64,000 nucleotides of DNA from NCBI GenBank assembly GCA_026545765.1, contig CM048843.1, positions 90,087,050 to 90,151,049 on the forward strand, in the 5' to 3' direction. The DNA comes from Plantago major (lineage: Eukaryota; Streptophyta; Magnoliopsida; Lamiales; Plantaginaceae). Every line of letters begins with the position of its first letter. Position 1 is the stretch's first letter. The position numbers and the translations under genes were made by a program. This document shows positions 13,780 to 25,956 of this stretch, piece after piece. Under the pieces are notes generated by a model. It was not told the DNA's origin and ran no database searches. It saw only the letters and a list, made by a program, of their open reading frames with translations.

Positions 13780-15505
13780 CTTTTAAGCAGAGTGATACAT
13801 ACTATACAAGCTAGTTCTAGAATGCAGAGTAGTATAGCTTGTAACTTTTCAGGTCAAGATTAGGCAGCTTCTTTTGTTTTATTATTATTATTATTTTTTT
13901 TGTTTTTGTCAAGAAATGTTTTTTGCATCCTTGTAAAGAAAATTTACGATGAGTTCATTACATATTGAATCGGGTAAAAATCATATCTTGAATTTTATTA
14001 TTCATTTTTTTATCAGACATATGAGTTGGCATGTGACTTGTCGAGTTTGACGGTGCCAACTTAGCTTATTTAGTCAAAATCGTCAAAATGTCCTTCAAAG
14101 CCATGATCAAAGAAATTAACAATGTGACTAAATGTCACGAATTTGGTCAACGATAGTCTATGCAGATTTGACTCAAGCAGCGGACCATTGGTGCCTTTCT
14201 CCGTAATTTACATATGGTGAAAAACATTAAATTTCCGGGGCTAATAAGTGGACGAACAAAATACATTCGAAGTGGATCAAGATTCGATTTTTGCCCGAAT
14301 CATCAGTATGTAAGCATGCATACCCGTTTGCAGACATTTTACGAAAGCATTGGAGTCGAAAAATATGGGAATAATGAACATTAGTTCCCATTTTGTGGGG
14401 AAACTCTCCGAAGAAAGAAAATTGAGAATCAGATGTGGATTATCACTCTCAAATAATTTTCATTCCCTACTCAAACAAATCATCTATTGAAATGGACAAC
14501 CCATCTCAAATAAATTATTTTACTATTTGATAGGCATATATATATGCCTCTTTTAGATTTTCGTTTCTAGAATTGTAGGGTTCTTTGTTTTTCGATTGGA
14601 AATTGTCACCAAAACCAATTTAAATTAACTAATGTTGGTAACTCCTTCAGGTGGTGTGTGTTGAGTAGTGAGTGTATCAATCTGTTGCACGAAACATGAA
14701 AGAATATTTTTAAACACACAGCTCAAGGTTGATTGAGATCTAAATCTGAAAGATGAAAAATGATATATTAGCATAAGAAATTGATGTGACTATCAGTAAT
14801 CAGTCGAGAAAAAGACGAATGTGAGATCATTAAAGGATAATGGAGTTACCTTATCAAATAGTAGTGCAAATGGGTACACTTCTAAATCACCTCTTTCATT
14901 TTTAATGTGTCAGTTTAATACAAGGGGTTACCATTTTTTATGTTGTTTGGACAAATGTAAAGTTTATATCAATCGTATGAGCCATATTTATACAACTATG
15001 AGCTAGAAAAAAATTCTATATACAAATTATTATGGTTATTTAATACGTGCATCAAAATCAAATCAGGTTGTAATTACACTAGAACGATTATTGAGAATAT
15101 AACCAAAATATAGCAACACACAAAAGTACTCCTAAAATATATTACTAAAATATAAAAATAGTCCAACAATAACATTATATTCCATATATATTCATACACA
15201 TCATGAATGCAATAATTATATAGACCATAAATGTTTCAAATTCAGTTGAACTCAATTCACCAAGGAGGATTATAAAACATATTTCAACCTGATAGCTCAT
15301 CCTACCAATTAAGTATATGCTATTTGCGGTTTACAGGTAACAAGCTGACACACACACATCTTGAGGTCTATTATCAAACACACCCACATGCAAATATCGC
15401 CTATTCTGATAAAATTTCTTTTGATTAGCTTGCTCCATTCTCCTTTGTAGAATGACCTTCCATCATACCATTGCACATATCATTGAGTGATATGTATTCT
15501 ACTGA
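13780..15505. other. AT-rich intergenic DNA
   Basis: No convincing coding region, RNA gene or element end was found. The stretch 14030-14240 has the look of old dispersed repeat DNA, but no family could be named. Confidence 0.6.
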
Positions 15506-16200
15506 TCAACAAGTTTCAACTTTGTAGGAAGTTCTATATTTTTGTACTTGGGATATCTTGCATAGATAAGCCCTCTCGGGTGTCTTTGGAAGTAACATGT
15601 CATTTTCTCCCAAATGCCAATTTTTACAGGCGCTGAGCCATCTGTTATGGTACATGTCTTGTGTTACCGTCTTAGGTAGCGAAATTTGGACATAATTTTC
15701 CAAGACAAAACACGTTGTTTTGTAAACTTGCCTACAATGTAGGAATAATGTAAATCAATTTTAATGCCGTCGTTCTAAAATAATCTAGTTGAATAAATGC
15801 CGTGAGAAATTAGAAACACGAAAAGTGATATATGATATGAAAATATAAAACCACAAGCCGTTTTTCCAATTCCATCCATGCCACCTCGTTTAAGAATCAA
15901 CCATGTTATCTTCTTATTGAATGTTGTTGTCATGCTCACTTGATCACCACCATCATACATACCTCCACGATGTTGAATGTGAATTAGCGGCCTACACTCG
16001 ACTGATTTTCTCTTGCCAAAGAAATATATTACCTTGATTCTTATCGTTTACCTTTGAGATCGTCGATAACTTTCGGATATCATAGCCTTGACTTGGTACA
16101 TCTTGGTACAAACCAGGACATAAATTTGATGAGTTCAATTAGATCCACCTTGGTGAGGCCTTCTGAGGAATCAATATGGTGAGACTTAGACAAAGTGAAA
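15506..16200 (-). pseudogene. possible relic of an NLR resistance gene
   Basis: On the minus strand, 15859-15882 reads GMDGIGKT, close to the NB-ARC P-loop GMGGIGKT. It is preceded by a stretch that could correspond to the NB-ARC N-terminus. Further upstream (about 16120-16180, minus) SSEGLTKVDLIELIKFM could be a leftover of an N-terminal domain. Downstream (15506-15703) a 65-residue frame has no recognisable motif. No Kinase-2, GLPL or LRR motif was seen. The assignment rests almost wholly on one eight-residue match and could be chance. Confidence 0.25.
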
Positions 16201-16431
16201 ATTTAGATGAAGAAGGCAAGGTTATAGTAGTACTTGATTGGAAGAATATATTTCTAATCAAAGTTCTACAATAATAGGGGTGGAGGAATTGACATATGGG
16301 GTCTTGTGGAAACTTGATGCTGAAAGAGAAGTAGGGTTTGTGTCTCTTTTATAGAATGCTAAGCGATTTACAAATTACAATTGTAACCTACCAAACCACA
16401 AAACCACAGCGTATTTGGTAAATATAATTTC

Positions 16432-16674
16432 GATATAAAACAAGATGAAGGTAATAATATCTTTGAAAGATGGTTATGAGAAGTGTGTTGTAGTGTATTC
16501 ATTCATCATACTGAAGGCCTTTTATAGGCAAATTCTTCCGACAATCATCTATTCCTTCCTTCTCATTTTCAAAGTACTTACTATACATATATTGTAAAGA
16601 GGAAGAAAATTTTCTTCTATCTTGACAGGTGATTTGATCTAGTGGACATTCACCATTGTCCATGTCTTTTCTAA
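16432..16674 (-). repeat. 3' LTR of copia element
   Basis: About 240 bp, nearly identical to 22390-22640. The inner edge meets a purine tract in element orientation (AAGGAGG), the expected polypurine tract. Confidence 0.88.
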
Positions 16675-17010
16675 CCTCCTTGAATGTCCATCATGACAAA
16701 TCATTTGGAAATCGCATAGAAGTGCTGCCTCCTTAAAAACCTTGCTAAAGAAAAAACCCAGTGGGAAAAAACCTTAGCGAAGGAAAAGAGTACAGTGCGT
16801 ATTCCACTCCCCCTCATGGTTACATTACTTTACCTCCCTCAGATGTCGCATGCCGATTCGTGCCTTAGTTTCTCAAATGTTGAAGTAGAAGGCGATTTGG
16901 TGAACAAGTCTGCCAAATTCTCACTTGATCGGATTTGTTGCACATGAATCTGATTACTTTGTTGAAGTTCATGAGTGAAAAAGAATTTGGGTAGGATATG
17001 TTTTGTTATG

Positions 17011-20000
17011 TCACCTTTGATGAAACCTTCCTTTAATTGAGCAACGCTGCATTATCTTACGTGGATTATGGTTAGAGTCTTCCATTGTAGGAGTCCACAC
17101 ATGTGTCGAATGTGACAGTGATGGATCTCGACCAAATGCATTGTGACTTGCTTCATGGATTGCTAGGAGTTCTGCATGATTAGAAGAAGTAGCAACCATC
17201 GTTTGCTTCTGAGCCGAGAGATAGTCGTACCTCACGGTGAACACATAACTTTGTTTGAGACCGACCATTATGTGGGTCGGACAAATATCCCTGCATCGTA
17301 TAACCATTTAATCCTATGGTAGAGGAGTCATGATAATACAACCCCATTTCTTTTGTTCCTTGAAGGAATTACCGTAAGAGATGTTTTATCCCGTTCCAAT
17401 GCCTTTGAGTTGGAGAAGAACTGTATTTTGCTAATAAATTTACAGCAAATGCTATATCTGGTCTTGTATTTGTAGCTAGATACATTAGTGCACCAATTGC
17501 ACTTAAATATGGCGTTTGGGGGCCTAATAGTTCTTCATCATCGTCACAAGGTCGGAATGGATCATTCTCGACATTCAGTGATCGTCTGACCATTGGCGTA
17601 CTCAACGGATGTGCATTTCCCATATTGAATCTTTCCAACACTTTTGTTGTGTATGTGGATTGATGCAGGAAAACACCGCCCTTTAAGTGCTCAATCTGAA
17701 GACCTAAAACAAATTTTGTTTTCCCAAGGTCTTTCATTTGAAATTCATTCTTCAATAGGCACAAGACTTTTGATAACTCTCCTGGAGTTCCAATAATGTT
17801 CAAGTCGTCTACATATACAGCGATCGTGACGAACTCGGATCCAGATCCTTTGACAAACACTCATGGACATATGGGATCATTTTTGTAACCCTCTTTGATC
17901 AAGAATGTACTCAAGCAGTTGTACCACATTCGACCGATTGTTTCAATCCATTATAAAGACTTGTTGATTTTATTGAGTACATTTCTAGAGATCCTTTATG
18001 TGTTTCATGTATCTACGTATCCATCTGGAATTTTCATGTAAATTTCCTTTTCCAATTAACCATATAAGCACGATGACCACATCCATTAGGCGCATATCGA
18101 CTTTTTTGTACAGCCAAGCTTATCAAATAGCGAAAAGTGATTGCTTCTACCACCGGGGAATATGTTTCTTCATAGTCAATACCAGGTCTTTGGGTAAAAC
18201 CTTGTGCTACGAGTCTTGCTTTATATCTCACAATCTCATTTTTATCATTCCTCTTTCGCACAAATACCCATTCATTTCCCACTGGTTTTACATCCTTTGG
18301 TGCTTGGATCACATGTCCAAATACCTTTTGCTTCGCAAGAGATTCCAACTCTGCGTTTATTGCCTCTTTCCACTTAGGCCAATCCTTTCTTTGCTTCCAC
18401 TCATCAATCGAGGTAGGCTCTGAATCTTCATGATTCTTATTTTCTCCCATGATATCAAGAGCTATGTTATAAGCAAATATATCATCGATGTTTTGATTTC
18501 ATTTCGGTTCCATCTTTTTCCAGACAAGACATAATTAATCGATATTTCTTCGTTCTTAGGCGCCTGAGGTTCTTCTTGAACTTGAACCTTATTTATTATG
18601 TCAGAGTGCTCTTCTTGAGCTTTTGTGTCCTCTTTTAGGCAACTTTCTGTGATTGCACCTTTTCTTTTCCGAGGATTTTTATCTTTGGAACCAAGAGGTC
18701 TACGCTTACGGCGTGCGTTAGCCTCATTCTCAGTAGAAGATTGTCCTCTAGGGATATCAATTCTTACTTGAGCATTTACAGCTGGAATATGGGATTTTAT
18801 TACCCTTTTAAGGTCAGTAAATGCATCTGGCAGTTGATTTGCAATACTTTGAAAATGAATTATGTTTTGAACTTGTTGTTGACATTTTTTTGTTCGAGGA
18901 TCCAAACTTCTCAATGATGTATCTTTCCATGAGATACTCTTTTCCAGCTGTTTTCTTTCTCCCCCTAATATTGGGAAATTTCTTTCATCAAAATGACAGT
19001 CGACAAATCTGGCTGTAAATTGATCTCCAGTCAATGGTTCCAAATATCTTATGATACTTGGAGAATCGTACCCAACATATATTCCCAATCTCCTTTGGGG
19101 TCCCATTTTTGTGCGTTGTGGTGGTGGAATCGGCACATATACCGCACACCCAAATGTTCTTAGATGGGAAATATTTGGTTCATGTCCTTGAACCATTTGA
19201 TATGGGGATGTTTGCTTATAACTTGATTGCCTGATGCGTATAAGCGACGTTGCATGTAATATTGCATGCCCCCATGCCGATGTTGGCAACTTTGATTTGA
19301 TTAACAATGGTCTTGCAAATAATTGCAGACACTTTATCAAAGATTCAGCAAGGCCATTTTGCGTGTGAACATGCGCAAATGGATGTTCAACATTAATTCC
19401 AATTGACATGCAATAATCATTAAAAGCTTGCGACGTAAATTCACCAGCATTATCAAGACGAATGTTCTTGATTGTATAATCGGGAAATTGCGCTCGCAGT
19501 TTTATTATTTGTCCCAATAATTTTGCAAATGCCATATTGCGAGTCGACAATAAACATACATGCGACCATTTAGTCGATGCATCGATTAGGACCATAAAGT
19601 ACCTAAACGGTCCACATGGTGGATGTATTGGTCCGCATATATCCCCCTGAATTCTTTCCAAGAATACGGGATTTTCAAATTTAACTTTGCTTGGTGATGG
19701 CCTTGTAATCAATTTCCCTTGAGAACAAGCCGTGCATGCTAATTCATGGGTTTGTAATATTTTCCTTGTTTTCAAAGGATGTCCACATGAATTCTCAATA
19801 ATTTTACGCATCATTATTGTAAGGATGGCCCAACGGTCATGCAAATATTGAATTCGGTAGTAACCCCTCGGTTTACTCGGCATGAACTTCTGCCTTCGTA
19901 TCATTGTATAATATAGGTAGGAAGGTAATACGGGTAATTTTTCCAATATGTTTTTCTTACCCGATTGAGAAGTTGTAACATACAAGTATTCTTTTTCCTT

Positions 20001-20291
20001 CTCATTCATTGTCTCAATGTGATATCCGTTTGATCGAATATCTTTAACACTCAGTAAATTTCTTTGATACTTTGAAGAATATAATACCATTTCAATTTTT
20101 AACTTTGTTCCTTTCGGCAACAAAATATTGGCTTTTCCGTAGCCTTCAATTATCTTTGATTTTCTGGAGATTGTATGCACATCTGCCTTTTCCAATACCA
20201 AGTTGGAGAAATATTTTGTTTTATTCAATATGGTGTGAGTGGTAGCACTATCTGCCAGGCATGTCTCTCCTTTAATGCTTGTCATTATCAT
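17011..20291 (-). pseudogene. pol region of the copia element (fossil)
   Basis: In element order: an aspartic protease-like start (LADSATTHTILNK, with the active-site Asp), GAG-pre-integrase, the integrase core (IQGDICGPI, then RLDNAGEF), the reverse transcriptase start (WVFVRKRNDKNEIVRYKAR), the YVDD box near 17804-17815, and an RNase H remnant (ATSSNHAELLAIHEA). The order PR-IN-RT-RH is that of Ty1/copia. The region is broken. Confidence 0.9.
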
Positions 20292-20775
20292 TTCAAATAT
20301 GTTGTTTTTCTATATGCAAGAGAAAACATAAGTAAGATTATACATAAAAACTTGATTTATTTAGAAATATGATTTATTGCTTACAGAAAAGCAATATATA
20401 TCATCTTACATTGATAAGCACACAAAAGTAAAGAAAATACATCAAACAAGTATTTCTGATCACCACACAACCATAATGAAATAGATGCATCACACCGTAT
20501 AAATACTAATCATTGATACATTGAGTTAAGTGTGCTTTCTGCAATCGAAACTTCGATTACATCATTGAACTCATCATCAGTTTCGACAATATTTGTCTCC
20601 ACATTGGCTTTTCCTTTGAGGAATGCTTTGTACCTATCAACCCTTTTTGTGAGCTGGCGCTTTTAGCATAAAATGCCGGCGTCCCCTAGCGGTAACAAAT
20701 GTTGCTCTCATTATTACGAGTTCATATTTATAATTATTTTGGAATTATTTTGACCGATAGTTGTTTTGATTGTTA

Positions 20776-21558
20776 CTACTGATAGCGTTTCATTCCACGA
20801 CCACGTGTTTGGCCAGAATTTCCATGGCCACGGCCACGACCATTTCCTCCACGCCAGTTACTATGACCACCACGTTTATTTCCATGGCTTTCGTCATGAC
20901 CATTATTTGGTGCATAACTATTATATGAAGCCGGGTTTATATCATGCGGGGCATTAGAGTTGGTATTATTTATTTCTGGGCGTGGGGCGGAGCCTGTGGG
21001 GCGCATCTGGTGACTTTTTAGGAGCAGCTCATTGTTCTTTTCAGCTACCAACAAGTGGGTGAGCAATTGTGAGTATTTCGTAAACCCTTGGTTACGATAA
21101 CTGCATCGATATCATGTTCTTTGGGGCATTGTTTGATATGTCTTTTCGAGCATATCATATTCAGACACTTTCTCCCCACACAATAAAAGGCGAGATGTGA
21201 TATTGTACATTGATGAGTTGTACTCATTTACACTTTTGAAATCTTGCAATCTCAGGTTTAGCCATTCAAACCTGGCTGCTGGAAGTGTCACAGCCTTCTG
21301 ATGGTCATACCTTTCCTTCAAATTTGTCCACAACTCAAGTGGATCTTTGACCGTAAGGTATTCCGATTTCAAACCATCACGAATATGATTCCTTAAAAAT
21401 ATCATGGCCTTAGCCTTATCCTGCTCGGATATTGTATTATCTTTCTTAATGGCATCACCAAGCCCCATGCTGTTTAAGTGGAGCTCCGTGAAACGGCTTA
21501 AATAGTTTTCTCCAGAAATATCCAAGGCATCAAAGTACAGTTTTGTGATGTTCGACAT
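20776..21558 (-). pseudogene. gag region of the copia element (fossil)
   Basis: It begins MSNITKLYFDALDISGENYL, a copia gag N-terminus, and continues through the UBN2-type gag domain (LWTNLKERYDHQ, RFEWLNLRLQDFKSV). The last part is rich in Gly, Arg and Asn (GRGRGHGN), a nucleic-acid-binding tail. The region is broken. Confidence 0.85.
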
Positions 21559-21603
21559 CTATAAATGTAAACATGTTAGAACATATAAAAACATAAGATG
21601 AAA

Positions 21604-21690
21604 TAAAAATCGAACTTCGCCCAGCGGCTCAGATGTATAATGACCATTAGATTGTGCGGGTTCGATACCTGTCGGAAACCATTTTTATTA
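21604..21690 (+). repeat. tRNA-like segment, possible SINE head
   Basis: GCGGCTCAGATG (21624-21635) resembles a Pol III A box, and GGGTTCGATACCT (21658-21670) matches the B box consensus GGTTCGANNCC. They are spaced about 34 bp apart, as in tRNA genes. GCGGG and CCTGT around TTCGATA can form a T-arm with two G-U pairs. No full cloverleaf could be drawn, so a tRNA-derived SINE fragment is more likely than a tRNA gene. It lies in the leader of the copia element. Confidence 0.35.
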
Positions 21691-21792
21691 AGTCATAAAT
21701 TTAACACATATTTTATTAAGTCATGAAATTACCATTATGTCCTTGACCTTTGTTCCAGCGGTAATAAGCGGTCACATCTCCAAAATTTACTC

Positions 21793-21800
21793 TATAAATA
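21793..21800 (+). promoter_or_regulatory. TATA box before the 58-codon ORF
   Basis: TATAAATA sits 58 bp before the ATG at 21858, followed by a CT-rich stretch (CATTCTCTTCTCATC) like many plant 5' leaders. Confidence 0.45.
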
Positions 21801-21857
21801 CTCGACATTTTTCATAAAACTTACACCATTCTCTTCTCATCTTAATCCTTTCCCAAT

Positions 21858-22034
21858 ATGTCTAATATCTTTTTCTACTTCGTTTCCGTTTGTGTTGCTT
21901 TTGTTGTTGTTTTACCGTTCGCCATGGAGATGCCTGATTGGCCCAGATACCAACTCTTTTATGTAACATTGTGTTTTTATATGATCATGTTGTATGTGTG
22001 TGCTCTCATCATTCATATTAATACTCAAGTGTAA
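21858..22034 (+). CDS. small ORF, 58 aa, hydrophobic, unknown function
   Basis: ATG at 21858, TAA at 22032-22034. The peptide starts MSNIFFYFVSVCVAFVVVLP and continues FAMEMPDWPRYQLF, followed by a second hydrophobic run (residues about 33-53). It could be a two-pass membrane micropeptide or one with a signal peptide. A TATA box lies 58 bp upstream and AATAAA follows at 22051-22056, only 17 bp after the stop, giving a complete compact transcription unit of about 270 bp. It lies antisense in the leader of the copia element, so it may be a host sequence picked up or inserted there. No family is recognised. A chance ORF remains possible, because short ORFs are common in AT-rich DNA. Confidence 0.35.
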   Translation: MSNIFFYFVSVCVAFVVVLPFAMEMPDWPRYQLFYVTLCFYMIMLYVCALIIHINTQV

Positions 22035-22389
22035 TTGTATTTCAGTTATGAATAAAACTTTCAATTTCATCTTCGTGTCAAATATATCAAATGTTTAACT
22101 TTTGTGTTTACCCTTTTAATCAAAACTTTGTCGAGAGTTTGCGTAAAAATGAGTAATTACAAAGTAATTGACAAAAGTACGTAGAAATACTGAAATTAAT
22201 AATTTGTAACAAAAGCAAAACATTTTCTTTAGAAAGTTAACATGTTATTAACTATTAAATTTTGCAGCATAACAGATAATAAAATAGCTTAAGTATTTTA
22301 TTTAGTATATACTGACTGAAAAATAAATGTACCTTCTCTTAGAATTTTCTTCTGGTTAAGAACTGATTTAAAGCAGCTCGTGCTGATAA

Positions 22390-22640
22390 TGTAATATAAA
22401 ACAACAGATGAAGGTAATAATATACTGAAAGATGGTTATGAGAAGTGTGTTGTAGTGTATTTCATTCATCATATTGAAGGCCTTTTATAGGCAAATTCTT
22501 CCGACAATCATCTATTCCTTCCTTCTCATTTTCAAAGTACTTACTATACATATACTGTAAAGAGGAAGAAAAATTTCTTCTATCTTGACAAGTGATTTGA
22601 TCTATTGGACATTCACCATTGTCCATGTCTTTTCACAACA
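22390..22640 (-). repeat. 5' LTR of copia element
   Basis: In element orientation it runs from TGTTGTGAAAAG to TTATATTACA, the TG...CA ends expected of an LTR. Just inside follows TTATCAGCACGAG, a likely primer-binding site. Confidence 0.88.
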
Positions 22641-22645
22641 ATTTC

Positions 22646-23124
22646 CTTTTTCTTCAATTCTACTTATTATTAGAGTATATATATAATTGGACAACTATTG
22701 GAGTTGTGCAATTGAGTACTTAATTTAAGTTAAATTGACTCATTTGTAATATATATGTAGATTACACTTTAATTACAAAAAAACCAATGTCTTTTTCCAA
22801 TTAAATTACAAACCTTAATTCATCCACAACAAAATCGATTAAACTTTTTGAAATCGGGTTTTGCGTCTACGAAGAATTCCAGTTTTATAAAGAAGGAAGA
22901 TCATTATAAAAAACTCAACATGTCTTCTTTAATTAAATTTCAAGCCTTATTCAATCACAAGAAAATCAATTCATAAAAAAAAAAAACAACGATAGTCAAT
23001 CATTCTTCTTCATGTAATTAACCATGTTCTCGAATTAAATTGAAAAAGATCAATTTGCACTAATCAAAAATCCTAATTCAACTCGAAAAAGGCAAACACT
23101 TATCATAAACAACGATATTACTTA
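22646..23124. other. AT-rich intergenic DNA
   Basis: No gene or element end seen. It is dominated by A/T runs. Confidence 0.6.
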
Positions 23125-23389
23125 CTCCCTCCGTCGTGTGAATCTGTACCCTTTTCTTTTATGCATTGTTTTTAAGAAAGCTAATTGTTTATTATTTGTT
23201 GTTGGGGAGAGAAATGATAAAGAATGGAGAAAGTATGAGAGATAAGATATATAATGATAAAAAAATGGAAAAAGTAAGAGAGATAGTTGAGTTGGTGAGA
23301 GTTATTGGGTGTACTTTTTTGCTATTTTGTATGCTGACTAGATTAAGTGACGTCCAAAAGGAATAAGGGTCGATTCACGGACGGAGGAG
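23125..23389. mobile_element. Stowaway-like MITE, copy 1
   Basis: 265 bp with imperfect terminal inverted repeats: it starts CTCCCTCCGTCGTGTGAATC and ends in CGATTCACGGACGGAGGAG. It is flanked by TA on both sides (23123-23124 and 23390-23391), the target duplication of Tc1/mariner-type elements. There is no transposase inside, so it is non-autonomous. The interior (AATTGTTTATTATTTGTTG and GAGAGAAATGATAAA) matches the neighbour at 23641. Confidence 0.85.
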
Positions 23390-23640
23390 TATTTTATATA
23401 TTTATTCCATTATTTGTAACCATATGCCACAAAAACACGCGTATCGTGTTCTCATTCTAGTGCACATAGTATATATAAACGAGCAGGTTTTGCGAGAGAC
23501 CTTCTCTAGGACAGACAAGATCAACATCACAATTTTAACTATAGACATCACATGTTTAACTATAAACATTATTACATGTTTATTAGCGCATGTAATATGG
23601 GATAATGCATGTACATTCAACACGTGTTTGAAGTTATATA

Positions 23641-23904
23641 CTCCATCCGTCCCGACAATCTAGTCCGGTTTCTTTTCGACACTTTTTTTAAGAAATCCAA
23701 TTGTTTATTGTTTGTTGTTGGAGAGAGAAATGATAAAAAAATGAAGAAATTATATATAATAGATAATAGATTTGATAAATAATGAAAAAAGTAAGAGAGA
23801 TAGTAGAGTTAGTGGGGTGTACTTTTTATTATTTTTGGAACCGAACTAGATTGACGGACATCCATAAAAAAGAATATTCGATTAGATTAGCGGAGCGGAA
23901 GGAG
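23641..23904. mobile_element. Stowaway-like MITE, copy 2
   Basis: 264 bp, starts CTCCATCCGTCCCGAC and ends GCGGAGCGGAAGGAG, flanked by TA on both sides. It has the same orientation and the same interior blocks as copy 1, but is more diverged at the right end. Confidence 0.8.
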
Positions 23905-24189
23905 TATATGACATTTATAGCTAAATATGTGATATTTATTCACTCTTTTCAAAATACAAACTCTTACAAAAGTGTGTATTTAAAATAACATTAAATATGT
24001 AAATCATACATGTATCAAACACGTTAGGAAAAATGTTCATCATTGATATGCATGTGAACGTCACCAAAAACATGTGCGAATTTCACGAAAAAATTGCTAG
24101 AGTAGTAATTTTAATCAAAAGACATATGAGAACTTGTTAAGTAACATGATGATTTAGTGTATGAAATCACAGAAAAGAACTTGATTATC

Positions 24190-25580
24190 AATCAAATTAC
24201 AAATATTCACAATGAATCAACCAAAACTTTGAACAAATTAAGAACGAAACACTGTAGCATAACTACCGTTCTAGGATTCTTAGCTAGTAACTGTAAAATT
24301 GAATGATGAAATGAATTGATAACTGTAAATTGAGCTGGGGTTTCGTTTATATACATGATGAATTGAGCTCTCGTTGTTATCTCTGAGCTAGAGACAGTTG
24401 GAGTAGTTTTCTGGAACAATTTGATAGTTTGATCTTGGATCTTTTCTCTGGCAAAATGGCAGTCAATGTCTATGTGCTTGGTTCTGTCATGTAATACCGG
24501 ATTGTGGGCTATAGAATATGCAGTCTTTGAGTCTGTATACAGATGAACTTCTGAGTGATGATTGTAATTCATATCTGCAAGTATATATTTGATCAAGATG
24601 ATCTCACAAGTACTCACTGCAAGTGATCTGTATTCGGCCTCTGCAGATGATCTACTCACAGTAGGTTGTTTCTTTGAACGCCAAGAGATAAGTGCATCAC
24701 CTAAATAGACACAGTATCTTGTAACACTCCTATTATCTTACCCTTCTTACCACTACTCACTGAATTAGCCTGAGAAGATGTGCTTGAAGAAGTCTGAACT
24801 ATTGAAGGTGGTAATTGATAATTATAACCTTTCAAAGTTGATGATGTTCGTCTAATTCTTGTAAATTACCTTCTTGTATCCTCAAGAGATACAGTACTGG
24901 AACTGATATTGGGAACAATAGGCACCTGTACAGAGTCTTGTTGTTGTATGCAAGTATTGTGTTGATCTGGTGTATGATCTCTGACTGAACAATAGGCACC
25001 TGTACAGATGTACTGGTAGAAGTATTAATAGAATTATATGTAGGTAAATAATTCATCTGAGTAGAAGATGAGTGAAAAATAGGATAATTATCATAAAAAT
25101 CAGATTTATCACGTATGTAAACAGGTAGTAAAACACTTTCATCAGTGAAATTAAAGGAAACACAATGTTCATGAAAAATCACATTTCTGGAAATTATAAC
25201 TTTTGGTTTGCAAATCTAATAATCTGTAACCTTTTGAAGCAAGAGGATAACCTAAAAACACACATTTTGATGCTCTATGATCAAACTTGCTTCTGTTATA
25301 ATCTAAAGTAGAAGCAAAACATAAACAACCAAAGACTCTCATGTTTGTATAATCAGGAGAAACATTATGCAGAACTTCAAAAGGAGATTTATTCTGAAGT
25401 TTAACAGGAGTTCTATTAGCAATATATACAGAAGTCATGATGCATTTATTCCAGTATTGTAAAGGTACTTTAGATTGAAAAAGTAACCCTCTAGCAATGT
25501 TTACAATCGTTTGATGTTTGCGCCCCACCACTCCATTTTGTTGTGGTGCTGTGAATATGCATGTCCAGGTGTCAGATCTC
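24190..25580 (-). mobile_element. truncated Ty1/copia fragment
   Basis: In minus-strand order there is the C-terminal half of a copia integrase ([56 protein letters not shown]), a linker region, and a copia RNase H (SSAEAEYRSLAVSTCEII, LYTDSKTAYSIAHNPVLHDR). The reverse transcriptase between them was not found and no LTRs were recognised, so this is an internally deleted, truncated fossil. The right border lies near 25570, where the sequence resumes a match to SAUR-flanking DNA also seen around 27029-27090. Confidence 0.85.
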
Positions 25581-25956
25581 TGACTCACGGCGACTCCTTA
25601 CTCAAGATACAGATTTCAATTATTTGCCTGGAATAAGATTTATTTATGTGTACTATAGACTGGTGTTGTCAATATGTACTTTATAGGTCCTTTATGTGCG
25701 GAATTTCAAAATTTCCCATATGGAAATATATGTCATGGAAACAGAGACAACAGAAAGAACACCGCCGAGTAACAAGATTCAATATTGTTGTATGTTAGGT
25801 AATTTTCCTTGTTGGGAATTAAGTGCTCTTCAAAAAGTTCTAACTCTTTACACATTTCACATATAACATTTTTGAGAGGTGACATATGTTGATGAAATGA
25901 GATAAAAGAATGTCTATGGCTAGCTTATACAAAATCTATCTGGTATATAATGTGTA

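Larger units (their letters stand above)
16432..22640 (-). mobile_element. Ty1/copia LTR retrotransposon, broken
   Basis: Two direct repeats (16432-16674 and 22390-22640) flank gag, protease, integrase, reverse transcriptase and RNase H pieces that read on the minus strand. Integrase lies before reverse transcriptase, which makes it copia rather than gypsy. The sequence ATTTC on both outer edges (16427-16431 and 22641-22645) is a 5 bp target duplication. The LTRs differ by roughly 8 substitutions and 3 small indels over about 240 bp (3-4 percent), which suggests an insertion on the order of 1-3 million years old at commonly used plant rates. The coding region is broken in at least four places. 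The leader between 5' LTR and gag is about 830 bp, long for copia, and seems to contain foreign sequence. Confidence 0.93.

Noticed and set aside
20766-20957. Plus-strand frame rich in His and Tyr (HDHVFGQNFHGHGHDH)
   Set aside because: It is the antisense of the Gly/Arg/Asn-rich gag tail of the copia element.
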